In this document: positions 38,675-47,112 of the stretch, one piece after another
How the letters are laid out: each line of letters opens with the position of its first letter
Numbering within the stretch: the stretch's first letter is position 1
Origin: Saprospiraceae bacterium
GTDB taxonomy: Bacteria > Bacteroidota > Bacteroidia > Chitinophagales > Saprospiraceae
Direction of reading: 5' to 3'
Assembly (NCBI GenBank): GCA_016710235.1
Contig: JADJLG010000001.1
Span: 3,399,501-3,463,500 of the forward strand
Length of the DNA: 64,000 nucleotides
The notes under the pieces: model-generated
Databases searched by the model: none
Told to the model about the DNA's origin: nothing
Seen by the model: the letters and a program-made list of their open reading frames with translations, nothing else
Translations under genes and position numbers: made by a program

Positions 38675-39642
38675 ATGTATAAACAAATCACCTACCCTCA
38701 AAGGGTATTAATTGAACAATTTAAAAGGCAAGGAATGAGCATTATTCAGATTGCTGTGGAATTAGGATATCATAGAAGCACTATATATCGGGAACTCGAT
38801 AGAAACTCTTCACCTGGTTCATACAAGTTATATGGAAGCGCAAGAGCTCAGGATCGGAGTGAACAGAGAGCACAAGGAAAGGGAAGGAAGAATAAAATTA
38901 CAAGCGATCTTAAAAGCAAAGTGGATCAATTACTTAAAATCAAGTGGAGCCCAGAGCAAATCGAAGGTCGAGCGAATATTGATAAGTATGAAAGGGTTAG
39001 TAAAGAGTGCATATATCAATATGTATATGAAGATAAAAGGAAAGGAGGTGATCTATGGAGTAATTTAAGACATTCCCACAGAAGTAGGCGAAGACGCAAA
39101 AATACCTATAAACAAAGGGGAATTATCAAAAACAGAGTATGTATTGAAGATAGACCAAAGATTGTTGAATCTCAAAAAAGGTATGGAGATTGGGAAGGAG
39201 ATACTATAGTAGGAAAGAATCATAAGTCCCAAATTGCCAGTATGGTGGAAAGAAAATCCTTGTTTGTCAAGATCATTAAGCTGGAGTCCAAAGAAGCTAA
39301 ATTCACAGCCAAAACAATCAGTTGCAAATTGAAAAATATAAAAACTTATGCCATACAATTACATTAGACAATGGAAAAGAAAATGCAGATCATCAAACAT
39401 TGGCAAAAGCATTGAATACTAAGATATACTTTGCTCATCCATATTCCGCTTATGAAAGAGGTTGCAATGAAAATATCAATGGTTTAATACGACAATACTT
39501 GCCAAAAAAATCAGACTTTTCCATGCTCAAGCAAACTGACTTGGATCGAATTGAATCCCAAATAAATAATCGACCAAGAAAAAAATTAGGCTACAAAACA
39601 CCAAATGAAGTATTTTTGAACCTTGTCGCACTTAAATGTTGA
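38675..39642 (+). pseudogene. IS30-family transposase, frameshifted
   Basis: The first piece (38675-39367, 230 residues) has the N-terminal helix-turn-helix (IIQIAVELGYHRSTIYREL, about residues 23-41) and the first catalytic Asp in YGDWEGDTIVG. The second piece (ending 39642) has TITLDNGKE with the second Asp and YERGCNENINGLIRQY with the Glu, then NNRPRKKLGYKTP. The two frames meet near 39340 in an A-rich run. One missing base there would give a single protein of about 320 residues, the IS30 norm. IS30 members do not normally use programmed frameshifting, so this copy is either dead or has a base error. Confidence 0.9.
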
Positions 39643-39649
39643 ATTCAGC
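39624..39649. repeat. Right terminal inverted repeat of the IS30-like element
   Basis: On the minus strand it begins GCTGAATTCAAC and ends AAGTGCGACA, pairing with the left end at 38571-38596. Confidence 0.85.
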
Positions 39650-39698
39650 TATTTATTATTATAGGCGTTTAAAAAAGTTCTTCCTATTACTGCTGTGA

Positions 39699-41852
39699 TC
39701 ATAATAATTGATATTTAAAGTCAAAATTTTCTTCCTTTATCATTGAAGCCATTAAACCTAGTTCTGTTGAATATGCTTTATCAGGTATAATATATGGTTT
39801 ATTTCCTTTTAAAGATTGATTCATTTTTGCTACATTATAATATCTAATTGGAATTTCTAACTCCATTCTTCTTTCGAAATCTGAATTGTCATATTCTTCT
39901 AAGTCGGCTTCGCAAATACATGAAACAGAATCAATATTTAATAATTCAAAAAGTATTGATTTACTTCTATGAGTGAGTTTGTTTATAGATATTTTACCAT
40001 CTGACTTGAAGATAGAATGCTCTTCTATATCCATAAAATCAATACTTGGAAACACCTGATCAATTTTTTCCTGTAAGAGTTTTTCTTCAAAGATTTCACC
40101 ATCATTTAAAACATCAAAAGTTCTTTTAAGTACTTCCAAATTATATGGAAGTGCCAATTTAATGTCATCTGGTGGCGCTATGACGAAAACATTATTTACT
40201 TGGCCTATTGTATCCAATGTCCTTTTTCTATTAATTCGACCAAATCTTTGTGCTAGAGCATCAAGTGGTGCAGTTTCAGTAATCATTACATCAAAACTTA
40301 TATCAAGACTTACTTCTACAATTTGAGTAGAGACCACAATGCATGCATCAGAAGCTGTATTAAATTTGCTGATAGTTTCACCATTTACATCCAATCCAAT
40401 AAGTTCCTTTTCTTTTTGATTTCTATCGTATCGCCTATATCGACTATGCAATAACATCTTATCAACACTTGGGTATAATTGACAAATTTCATCATATACT
40501 TTTTGTGCGTTAGAAACCCTATTTAATACAATCAAGATTTTTTGTTTTTGAGTAATTGCTTGACTTATTATGAGATATGAATCTGTAAATGAACTTATTT
40601 TAAATGTTTTATGCCTATTGAATTTTTCTAATTCCTTTTTTGGTAAACTTATTTCTAGCACATCATCACCCAATAAACTTAAAATTTTATTGTAAAGTAT
40701 AGATGGCATTGTTGCAGTTCCAATATGGATTTTACAATTAATGCTTTTTAAAATTTCAACAAGTTTAATTACAATTGCTTGCGAAACTCCTGTATATGTA
40801 TGTATTTCATCTAAAATAACATCACAACCTTTTAAGTCTAATATCAAGGCTTCATACCCTTTTAAGCCAAATGCAATTGAAGCAAACTGATGTGGGGTTA
40901 AAATTTTTATAGATGAACCAAATAGCGACTGTAAAGCTACTTCTTCCACACTTCCTTTTCTTTTAATAACCGAAGATGATGCATGTAGCACCCTAATATC
41001 TAGGTTAGGATTATCCGCAGCTAAATCTTTACCAATTCTATTAAACATTGCATTAATTGATGCTTGAAAAGGTAAAGTATAAAAAACCCTACCTGTACAC
41101 CTTCTAAACAGAAAATCTGTCTTACCTGCACCAGTGCATGCTACCACTAAACTATGCTTTTTACTTGATTTAGCGGAAATTTGTGATAAAGGATAAAGCG
41201 GATGAATTCTTTCATAAAAATTTAAGTTTGGTTGCTTAAAACAATTTTTTAGCTCGTCTTCAGTTAAACTTATTAATGCAGATGCAAAATGATCTGCACC
41301 CATTAACAAACCTCTCCATTCTGAATAGCCTTTTTGTTTCACTTGATACCTACAATAATCAACCACATTTTTTAGATTATCTAAAGCTTGATCTCTAGAA
41401 ATTTCCCTTGTTTTTATTCCAAATTGTTTTAGTAATTCAATTGCTTTAGCACTCCAGTCTTCCCACTTGCCTAAATGATAATCTTCATAATCTTCGGTAT
41501 TATCTAAATCCAAAATACCTTGCTCACCAACACCGTCCCCCGTTTTTATAGATTTATGATGACCAATCACCATTTCAATTAAATGATTTTGCTCTGATTC
41601 AGGAAAAAGTGAAATAAAAAACAGTGATGCAATCTCATGTCTAAAAACTTTATCGGGTTTGGCATTCGATTTTAATCTTTTTTGAAACTCATGGTGTGCC
41701 TTACCTATATCATGTAAAATAGCACCTTTATATGCCAATTCTTGTGACATACCTAGAAATGAAGCAAAAGCAACAGTTGAAATTGCTACTTGATGCAAGT
41801 GGTCTTCTAAGGATGTCCACTCTGGACCAGATTTTGCTAATAATTTTTCCAT
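39699..41852 (-). CDS. cas3: Cas3 helicase-nuclease
   Basis: Cas3 unwinds and degrades target DNA for Cascade. From the chosen start the protein is 717 residues; an upstream Met at 41879 would overlap cas5 by 26 bases. The N-terminal HD nuclease has HDIGKAHHEF (near residue 47) and IGHHKS. The helicase has Walker A ACTGAGKTD (near 238) and the DEIH box (near 348), then ALAQRFGRINRKR in motif VI. The stop overlaps the cas8 start (ATGA). Intact by sequence. Strongly AT-rich, like cas5, cas6 and cas8. Confidence 0.93.
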   Translation of the reverse strand: MEKLLAKSGPEWTSLEDHLHQVAISTVAFASFLGMSQELAYKGAILHDIGKAHHEFQKRLKSNAKPDKVFRHEIASLFFISLFPESEQNHLIEMVIGHHKSIKTGDGVGEQGILDLDNTEDYEDYHLGKWEDWSAKAIELLKQFGIKTREISRDQALDNLKNVVDYCRYQVKQKGYSEWRGLLMGADHFASALISLTEDELKNCFKQPNLNFYERIHPLYPLSQISAKSSKKHSLVVACTGAGKTDFLFRRCTGRVFYTLPFQASINAMFNRIGKDLAADNPNLDIRVLHASSSVIKRKGSVEEVALQSLFGSSIKILTPHQFASIAFGLKGYEALILDLKGCDVILDEIHTYTGVSQAIVIKLVEILKSINCKIHIGTATMPSILYNKILSLLGDDVLEISLPKKELEKFNRHKTFKISSFTDSYLIISQAITQKQKILIVLNRVSNAQKVYDEICQLYPSVDKMLLHSRYRRYDRNQKEKELIGLDVNGETISKFNTASDACIVVSTQIVEVSLDISFDVMITETAPLDALAQRFGRINRKRTLDTIGQVNNVFVIAPPDDIKLALPYNLEVLKRTFDVLNDGEIFEEKLLQEKIDQVFPSIDFMDIEEHSIFKSDGKISINKLTHRSKSILFELLNIDSVSCICEADLEEYDNSDFERRMELEIPIRYYNVAKMNQSLKGNKPYIIPDKAYSTELGLMASMIKEENFDFKYQLL

Positions 41853-41853
41853 T

Positions 41854-42441
41854 TTAATATTGATTAATTGGATTCCCAACTATTTTAAGCCATCCATACA
41901 TAGGTTCTAATGTCAACCTATGATAACCAACTAAAAATGAGTTCTCTGTTTTCTCAAACACTAATTCAAAACCTTTAAAAAGTTCTTCGTTTTGGTCAAA
42001 ATCAGATTTTGTTGTTTCTATAATTTGAATTGGTAATAAAACATCTTCGTTACGGCTTAGGCAAACGTGTTGCCTATATGCTTTTTCTGCATCATCTAAA
42101 GACGAAAATACTAAATCTAATTTTGGATTTATCATGACCCCTCTTATTAATATGCCATTTGGCCTTTCAAACAATATTTCTTTTCCTTTTCTTGTCGAAT
42201 TCCATCCTCTAGTTTGGATTTGCTCTTGTTGACCTGAAATCTGATCATAAGAAATTCTATGACCTTTAATTTTAAATATTCCATTTTGGACCAACAACTC
42301 AGGAAATAACTTTTTCTCCATTCCCGCCACAATTGATGGTGTTAAAAATTGTTGACTATAAGTCTCGCTATCCCTGACAGCTGTCCAGGGCTTTATAAAA
42401 CCAAATGGACCTTCATATCTAACAACAAAATATTTTTCCAT
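41854..42441 (-). CDS. cas5: Cas5, Cascade subunit
   Basis: Cas5 caps the 5' handle of the crRNA. The 195-residue protein begins YFVVRYEGPFGFIKPWTAVR, a Cas5-type first strand and loop, and has the later SIVAGMEKKLFPELLVQN segment typical of I-B members. It starts 2 bases before the complete cas6 stop and ends just before cas3. Assignment rests on size, start and position; the family is divergent. Confidence 0.8.
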   Translation of the reverse strand: MEKYFVVRYEGPFGFIKPWTAVRDSETYSQQFLTPSIVAGMEKKLFPELLVQNGIFKIKGHRISYDQISGQQEQIQTRGWNSTRKGKEILFERPNGILIRGVMINPKLDLVFSSLDDAEKAYRQHVCLSRNEDVLLPIQIIETTKSDFDQNEELFKGFELVFEKTENSFLVGYHRLTLEPMYGWLKIVGNPINQY

Positions 42442-42443
42442 AA

Positions 42444-43109
42444 TTAATCCATTTTTGAAAGAGAACCAAACCCTATTCCTGTACTATTTCCTATTCCAAC
42501 ATCCCATATGAAAGCTATTTGCTCTGGAGAGCCTTCTACGATTATAGGACAAACTGAGCCTTTTGTAAATATTCCCTTAAACGTTGTACCTTTAGTATAT
42601 GCTGTAGGATAGTCTTTTTCAAAGTAGACATTCACACCTTCATCTGATAATCCTGCTTTTCGCAATTTGTGTTTTGCATTATTTGTTAGGATGTCATTAC
42701 TTTCAGAATCATTAAAGTAATAATAAGTTGACTTTCTATCCTTTGAATATTTCAAAAAAATGGGACTTTCTGCCATAAATCTCTGTTTAGTCTCAAAGAT
42801 TGGTACTTCTTGAATGGTAATGTCAGTAACAGACATAGCATAAAATAATTCGGGTTCGGCCTGAATTCCTTTAATAATATCCTTTAACCTAGTGGTCTCA
42901 TAAAAGCTTATAAAGAAGCTAGCCCCATGACTAAAATCTAAATGTTCATCAACTTTTCTGCCGCCCTTTAACCATGAAAAGGAATAAAGTGACATTTGAT
43001 CATGAATTTCATTTATTCCAAGCCATTTATGAATAGTTCCGACTTGTTTTTGTTGATAACTAAAATCAACAGGTTGAATATTTTTAGATAATTTCAAATG
43101 TATTCTCAT
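42444..43109 (-). CDS. cas6: Cas6, crRNA-processing endoribonuclease (complete copy)
   Basis: Cas6 cuts pre-crRNA within the repeat to leave the 8-base 5' handle. The 221-residue protein has the ferredoxin-like N-terminus (MRIHLKLSKNIQ, with His in TIHKWLG) and the C-terminal glycine-rich loop DVGIGNSTGIGFGSLSK. These mark a full-length Cas6. It begins inside the end of a second, shorter cas6-like gene (26-base overlap). It belongs to the AT-rich effector block. Confidence 0.88.
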   Translation of the reverse strand: MRIHLKLSKNIQPVDFSYQQKQVGTIHKWLGINEIHDQMSLYSFSWLKGGRKVDEHLDFSHGASFFISFYETTRLKDIIKGIQAEPELFYAMSVTDITIQEVPIFETKQRFMAESPIFLKYSKDRKSTYYYFNDSESNDILTNNAKHKLRKAGLSDEGVNVYFEKDYPTAYTKGTTFKGIFTKGSVCPIIVEGSPEQIAFIWDVGIGNSTGIGFGSLSKMD

Positions 43110-43641
43110 TTAATAAAATTTTATTTAGTTTGAGATGGTCGATATAATCTTGGTGTCCCGGACCAATGTATTGTGGATGTTTTTTGGATTCATCTTTAAT
43201 GGATATCCTTGCACCCGTGAGCAATCGATAATCCCTGCTTTCTTCCGGAATTTCCTGCTCGCTCAGCCTCTGCACCGAAACCATCCTAATAGGCATTGGG
43301 TCAAATCCCTTGAAGTAGAAAGTATATGCCTGGTCCTTAAAAAGTCCCCGAACAAATTCAGTCAAGACTTCCGGCAATAAAAAGCCAATACTCAGATTTG
43401 AGATATTTTCCAACAACTTCATACCTGCTTGTCCCAGTGGTTTGTAATAACACTGCCATGGCCCAAAGCAAAACAACTTGAAGTGCTTGCCTTCGTATGC
43501 ATAACCATGATCGTGGAGCTTTGCAGCCAATTCAGGATTGGCATGGTCGAGGATTTTGTAGATCCAGGATTGTACAGCATACTGATAATCCCAGGGGATG
43601 ATCACATCCCGACTATGTTCAAAAATGATTTTGATTCTCAT
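43084..43641 (-). pseudogene. Truncated Cas6-like remnant at the head of the cas operon
   Basis: A 185-residue protein with its own Cas6-type start (MRIKIIFEHSRDVIIPWDY, QSWIYKIL) and central part, but without the C-terminal glycine-rich RNA-binding loop. It ends NKILLNENTFEII, where the sequence becomes AT-rich. Its G+C content is higher than that of the complete cas6 (for example 26 of 60 bases in 43441-43500 against 16 of 60 in 40741-40800 of cas3). It looks like the stump of an older cas6 left when a new effector cassette was joined here. It might still make a stable fragment. Confidence 0.75.
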
Positions 43642-43707
43642 CTTCAGGGTTTAATATTGTAAATGTACGAAGGGCTTTTCTCCATTTTTGAGAATTACAG
43701 AATGACT

Positions 43708-44610
43708 TTAAAAAATTTTTTGTGCAGCTATCCGGGAGGCAAGGTATTCCTTCAATCCATCATCAGACTCAACTTTGATTTCATGGAGCAATCCTAATAC
43801 GAACCTGCCGATTCCTTCATAGGCGCATACCCTATCGACGTATCTACATTCATAATCCGCATTCTCGCGATATTTCACCAGCTTGTCTTTCGTCATCCCA
43901 TTCTCCTCTGTCAGCAGCGCAGCTGCTCGCCTGGACAGAAGCAAACTCACCTCAAGTTCCTTCTTGCCGGCCATCCCAAAAGCATCAATTTCCGGGAGAT
44001 CTGACGGCAAATTGCTCAACTGAATACTATCCATTGGATCTACAGCCTCCATTCTGTTGATTTTAAATATCTGGACTCTGCTCTTGTCGGGTACGTAGGC
44101 ATAGATTGCCATCAACCGCTCGTCAAGGTAAAGGGGAATCACGACCCTGTCTCGGTTCAAACTGCCCACACTTACAGATCTGTATCCATGCAACAATACT
44201 GCACTCTTTCCCTCCACAGTATGGGATAGAATCCGGAGCATGCTCACCTGACGCGCCACATGTGCGTATTCGAGTGTATCCACCAATGTCTCCAAGCCCA
44301 GTTTTAACTTCAGTTTGCTCTGAAGTGCAGCTGATAATCCTCCGAGTTTTAGAGCAGAAATGATCTCTTTCTTCTCTCCAAGGGTAAAAGCCTGAGCTTT
44401 TTCAGGTGTCCCTGAAAAATAGTATCTCCTGCGACTGTCACGCTCCAGAGGCATTCCTATAGATCGAACCACTTCGATATCTTTATAAATAGTACTTTTA
44501 CTCACATTCAGACGTTCAGCCAATGCATCTATCCTCTTCGGGGGAAACTGCATCAATTTCTGGATGAGTGTCAAGACCCTTTTTACCCGTACAGGCACAT
44601 TACCTTTCAT
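43708..44610 (-). CDS. WYL-domain transcriptional regulator
   Basis: A 300-residue regulator. Residues about 25-60 form a helix-turn-helix (IDALAERLNVSKSTIYKDIE). The central and C-terminal parts (LHGYRSVSVGSLNRDRVVIPLYLDERLMAIYAYV, IFKINRMEAV) fit a WYL ligand-sensing domain. Proteins of this kind often control CRISPR-Cas or other defence genes. It is 66 bases upstream of the truncated cas6, in the same direction, so it may regulate the whole leftward operon. Confidence 0.85.
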   Translation of the reverse strand: MKGNVPVRVKRVLTLIQKLMQFPPKRIDALAERLNVSKSTIYKDIEVVRSIGMPLERDSRRRYYFSGTPEKAQAFTLGEKKEIISALKLGGLSAALQSKLKLKLGLETLVDTLEYAHVARQVSMLRILSHTVEGKSAVLLHGYRSVSVGSLNRDRVVIPLYLDERLMAIYAYVPDKSRVQIFKINRMEAVDPMDSIQLSNLPSDLPEIDAFGMAGKKELEVSLLLSRRAAALLTEENGMTKDKLVKYRENADYECRYVDRVCAYEGIGRFVLGLLHEIKVESDDGLKEYLASRIAAQKIF

Positions 44611-44834
44611 GACATTAAAGAGTATTCATCCGGTGTTTATTCCAGGGATGATAGTTCGAACAAAAATAATCGATTTGTCGATCCAAATAAAACTCTCTTG
44701 AGCAAAAAGTCATTTACTCATTGTTTTTGGCTTCTTTCCCGGATTCCCGTAAACTTTCAATAGTATGCATCCACAAACTTTTTAATCGTACCTTCGTCAG
44801 ATAATTCAGACCAAACTCAATAAAACTTCATGAT

Positions 44835-46115
44835 ATGCCGGTAGATGTCATTTTGGGATTGCAATGGGGGGACGAAGGCAAAGGAAAAATCGTGGATTAC
44901 CTGGCTGACAGGTACAAGATCGTGTGCAGATTCCAGGGAGGACCCAATGCCGGACATACTCTCTATATCAATGGAGAAAAGCTTGTGCTCCATACTATTC
45001 CTTCAGGGATATTTCGCGAGCAAGTGGTCAATATTATTGGTAACGGAGTCGTAGCTGATCCCATAACGTTCAGGCAGGAAGTTAATCGTGTAGAACCTTA
45101 TGCTCCTCATCTCAAAGAAAAATTGTTTTTTTCACAGAAAGCTCATTTGATCCTACCGACACACAGGTGGATTGACCTCGCTTCAGAGAATTCCAAAGGA
45201 AAACAGAAGATTGGATCTACCCTGAGAGGCATTGGACCCTGTTACATGGACAAAACAGGACGCAACGGTCTCCGCATAGGTGACATCCATCAAACAGGCT
45301 TTAGAGCCAAATACAGGGCCCTCAAAGAAAAACATCTACAGTTCATACGACAGTTTCCTGAAGTCGAATTCGACATTCATGAAAATGAGGAAGCGTGGTT
45401 TGAATCTCTGGAGCTGATCAGGCAATTTCAATGTCTTTCTACTGAGTATTATCTCAATGATGAAATCAGACACGGCGCACAGATTCTGGCTGAAGGCGCT
45501 CAAGGCACGATGCTGGACGTAGATTTTGGTACCTACCCTTTTGTCACTTCGTCCAATACGATCACTGCAGGAGTCTGCACGGGATTGGGAGTACCGCCTT
45601 CCTCTATCCGGGAAGTCATTGGTATAGCCAAAGCATACTGCACCAGAGTGGGTTCAGGTCCCTTTCCATCAGAACTCATGGATGCTACCGGAGAGCAACT
45701 ACGAAGAGCTGGCAATGAGTTTGGCTCTACAACCGGACGCCCGCGAAGATGCGGATGGCTGGATCTCCTGCAACTGCAATATGCTGTTATGATCAATGGA
45801 GTTACAGGGATTTGTTTGACCAAAATAGACGTTCTGAACGACTTTGAACAGGTCTGTCTGGTTGATAAGTACCAACTGTCCAATGGAGAGCTAAGTGAGG
45901 CCTTGCCCTATTCTTTAGAAGAAGTGAGCTCGGTAAAATACAGCCCTTTTGAAGGATGGAAACAATCTTTATCCGGCTTTAAAACTTATGCTGAGCTGCC
46001 CCATTCTGCCCAGGAATTGATTAGGGCTATAGAACTACATTCCCGTTGTCCAATAAATTATGTGTCCACTGGCCCAGGCCGCGAGGATCTACTCATCAGA
46101 GAGGCGACGCTATGA
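44835..46115 (+). CDS. purA: Adenylosuccinate synthetase
   Basis: Joins IMP and aspartate with GTP in AMP synthesis. The 426-residue protein has the GTP-binding N-terminal loop GLQWGDEGKGKIVD (about residues 8-21), FQGGPNAGHT (about 34-43), GSTLRGIGPCYMDK (about 127-140) and STGPGREDL near the end. Full length and complete. It is divergent from the WYL regulator and ends 20 bases inside the convergent methyltransferase gene. Confidence 0.97.
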   Translation: MPVDVILGLQWGDEGKGKIVDYLADRYKIVCRFQGGPNAGHTLYINGEKLVLHTIPSGIFREQVVNIIGNGVVADPITFRQEVNRVEPYAPHLKEKLFFSQKAHLILPTHRWIDLASENSKGKQKIGSTLRGIGPCYMDKTGRNGLRIGDIHQTGFRAKYRALKEKHLQFIRQFPEVEFDIHENEEAWFESLELIRQFQCLSTEYYLNDEIRHGAQILAEGAQGTMLDVDFGTYPFVTSSNTITAGVCTGLGVPPSSIREVIGIAKAYCTRVGSGPFPSELMDATGEQLRRAGNEFGSTTGRPRRCGWLDLLQLQYAVMINGVTGICLTKIDVLNDFEQVCLVDKYQLSNGELSEALPYSLEEVSSVKYSPFEGWKQSLSGFKTYAELPHSAQELIRAIELHSRCPINYVSTGPGREDLLIREATL

Positions 46116-46791
46116 TGATGTATTGATAATCCAGACTGGTATCGTCAGAAACGATGAGCTTGTAACCAGCCTCGATGAGATCTTGTTCAACATCAGCGAG
46201 TGACAGGCGTTCTTCCTGTGGTGGCCCGATCGGGCTGAGTTTCTTTTTAAAATCAACAATCATGATCTTACCCTGAGATCGAAATTTATTGAGGAGCCGA
46301 TGTAGATAATCCCTCCGATTTTTGATGTAAGGATAGGTATTGGAGATAAATATGATATCCACTTCTCCATCTTTTAGACGCGGATCATCGGGTGTAGCGA
46401 GGCGCGCTTCAAACCGCAGCTGGATTTCAGGCTTGTAATAGGTCTCTTCAGTGTTCATCATTTCTACAAGTGTCGGCTCAATATCGATCGCAATTACTTT
46501 TTTGGCCCTATGCACAAAGCGAAATGAAAAATATCCACTTCCTGCACCTATATCAGCGACTACCTTATCACTTAGGTCACCCAACATATCGATCAACATA
46601 TACGGCTTCTGCCATATCGTGCGGTCTTGCGCTCTCAATGCTGAATCTGTGCTGTCTTTATGATTGGGGACAGCAATGGAATCGACCGGGATATCCCGAC
46701 TAATCCCTCCGGACATTGAAGGTAGATTATGCTTGCACGCCAATGCAAACAGGAAGAAGAGCGTGATTCCGAAAAATCGAACTGCAAACAT
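46096..46791 (-). CDS. Exported, lipoprotein-type SAM-dependent methyltransferase
   Basis: A class I methyltransferase fold preceded by a signal peptide with lipobox (LFALAC, Cys at about residue 18). The SAM motif is VVADIGAGSGYFSFRF (about residues 75-90 from the chosen start), followed by AIDIEPTLVEMMN and the downstream IMIVDFKKKLSPIGPP segment. Such exported methyltransferases are known in Bacteroidota, but SAM is not expected in the periplasm, so the activity is unclear. The start at 46791 (MFAVRFFG) gives the better signal peptide than 46812. It converges on purA with a 20-base overlap. Confidence 0.75.
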   Translation of the reverse strand: MFAVRFFGITLFFLFALACKHNLPSMSGGISRDIPVDSIAVPNHKDSTDSALRAQDRTIWQKPYMLIDMLGDLSDKVVADIGAGSGYFSFRFVHRAKKVIAIDIEPTLVEMMNTEETYYKPEIQLRFEARLATPDDPRLKDGEVDIIFISNTYPYIKNRRDYLHRLLNKFRSQGKIMIVDFKKKLSPIGPPQEERLSLADVEQDLIEAGYKLIVSDDTSLDYQYIIIASPL

Positions 46792-46812
46792 TTCAGGCCA
46801 CAAGTTAATCAA

Positions 46813-47112
46813 AGCTATTGTACACTAGTTACAAAACATGGCCGCTATTGTGGATAATTTCGAGATAACACCATGCTTAACAGAAGCAATAAATCAAAAA
46901 AACAGGTACATCCTATCACACGATTCTCTTTCACGACAGCTCTAGGATAATAAATTTTGCAAAGGAATTGATTCTTGCGAAATGATTATATCATAAAACT
47001 TTGAGTTAGATGACAATTGGACTCGTATACATTTCCATAATATCTGCTATCACCAAAAAAAAGAAAGGGTACCTGAAAATCAGATACCCTTTCTTTCTCT
47101 TTCACTTATTTC
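46813..47112. other. Gene-free region with bidirectional terminator
   Basis: No coding frame. The region ends with a terminator at 47058-47098 (AAAGAAAGGGTA ... TACCCTTTCTTT), which serves the large leftward gene that stops at 47113. Confidence 0.6.
47058..47098 (-). terminator. Rho-independent terminator after the 1774-residue secreted protein
   Basis: A long stem-loop whose arms are AAGAAAGGGTA and TACCCTTTCTT around a short loop, with A- and T-rich flanks, 15 bases after the stop of the large gene. Confidence 0.85.

Larger units (their letters stand above)
38571..39649 (+). mobile_element. IS30-family insertion sequence (1079 bp) in cas8
   Basis: The ends are 26-bp imperfect inverted repeats (19 of 26 matching): left 38571-38596 and right 39624-39649, both containing AAGTGCGACA on their inner side. 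The element is flanked by the 3-base direct repeat TAT (38568-38570 and 39650-39652), which fits IS30-family insertion. Removing the element with one TAT rejoins cas8 in frame. The internal transposase is itself frameshifted. The close match of the duplication and the intact frame beyond it suggest a recent insertion. Confidence 0.92.
37310..39702 (-). pseudogene. cas8: cas8 (I-B, Cst1-like), interrupted by an IS30-family element
   Basis: Cas8 is the large Cascade subunit that recognises the PAM. The gene starts at 39702 inside the cas3 stop (ATGA overlap). Seventeen codons (MITAVIGRTFLNAYNNK) then run into a TAG at the element. After the element, reading resumes at 38570 with YKKELSPKEFFIEEYFELF and continues in the original frame to 37310. 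Removing the element (38571-39649) and one copy of the 3-base target duplication restores NNKYKKELSPK exactly in frame, about 455 residues. A new Met at 38701 inside the element opens a 463-residue frame with a foreign N-terminus of about 46 residues, so some hybrid protein could still be made. Assigned by position and size; sequence is divergent. Confidence 0.8.

Noticed and set aside
38675..39642. Programmed frameshift in the IS30 transposase
   Set aside because: IS30-family elements normally encode one continuous transposase, and I see no clear slippery heptamer with a structure; a plain indel is simpler.
42444..43641. One cas6 gene split by a frameshift
   Set aside because: Both pieces start with a Cas6-type N-terminus and together would exceed 400 residues, so they are two genes, one of them truncated.
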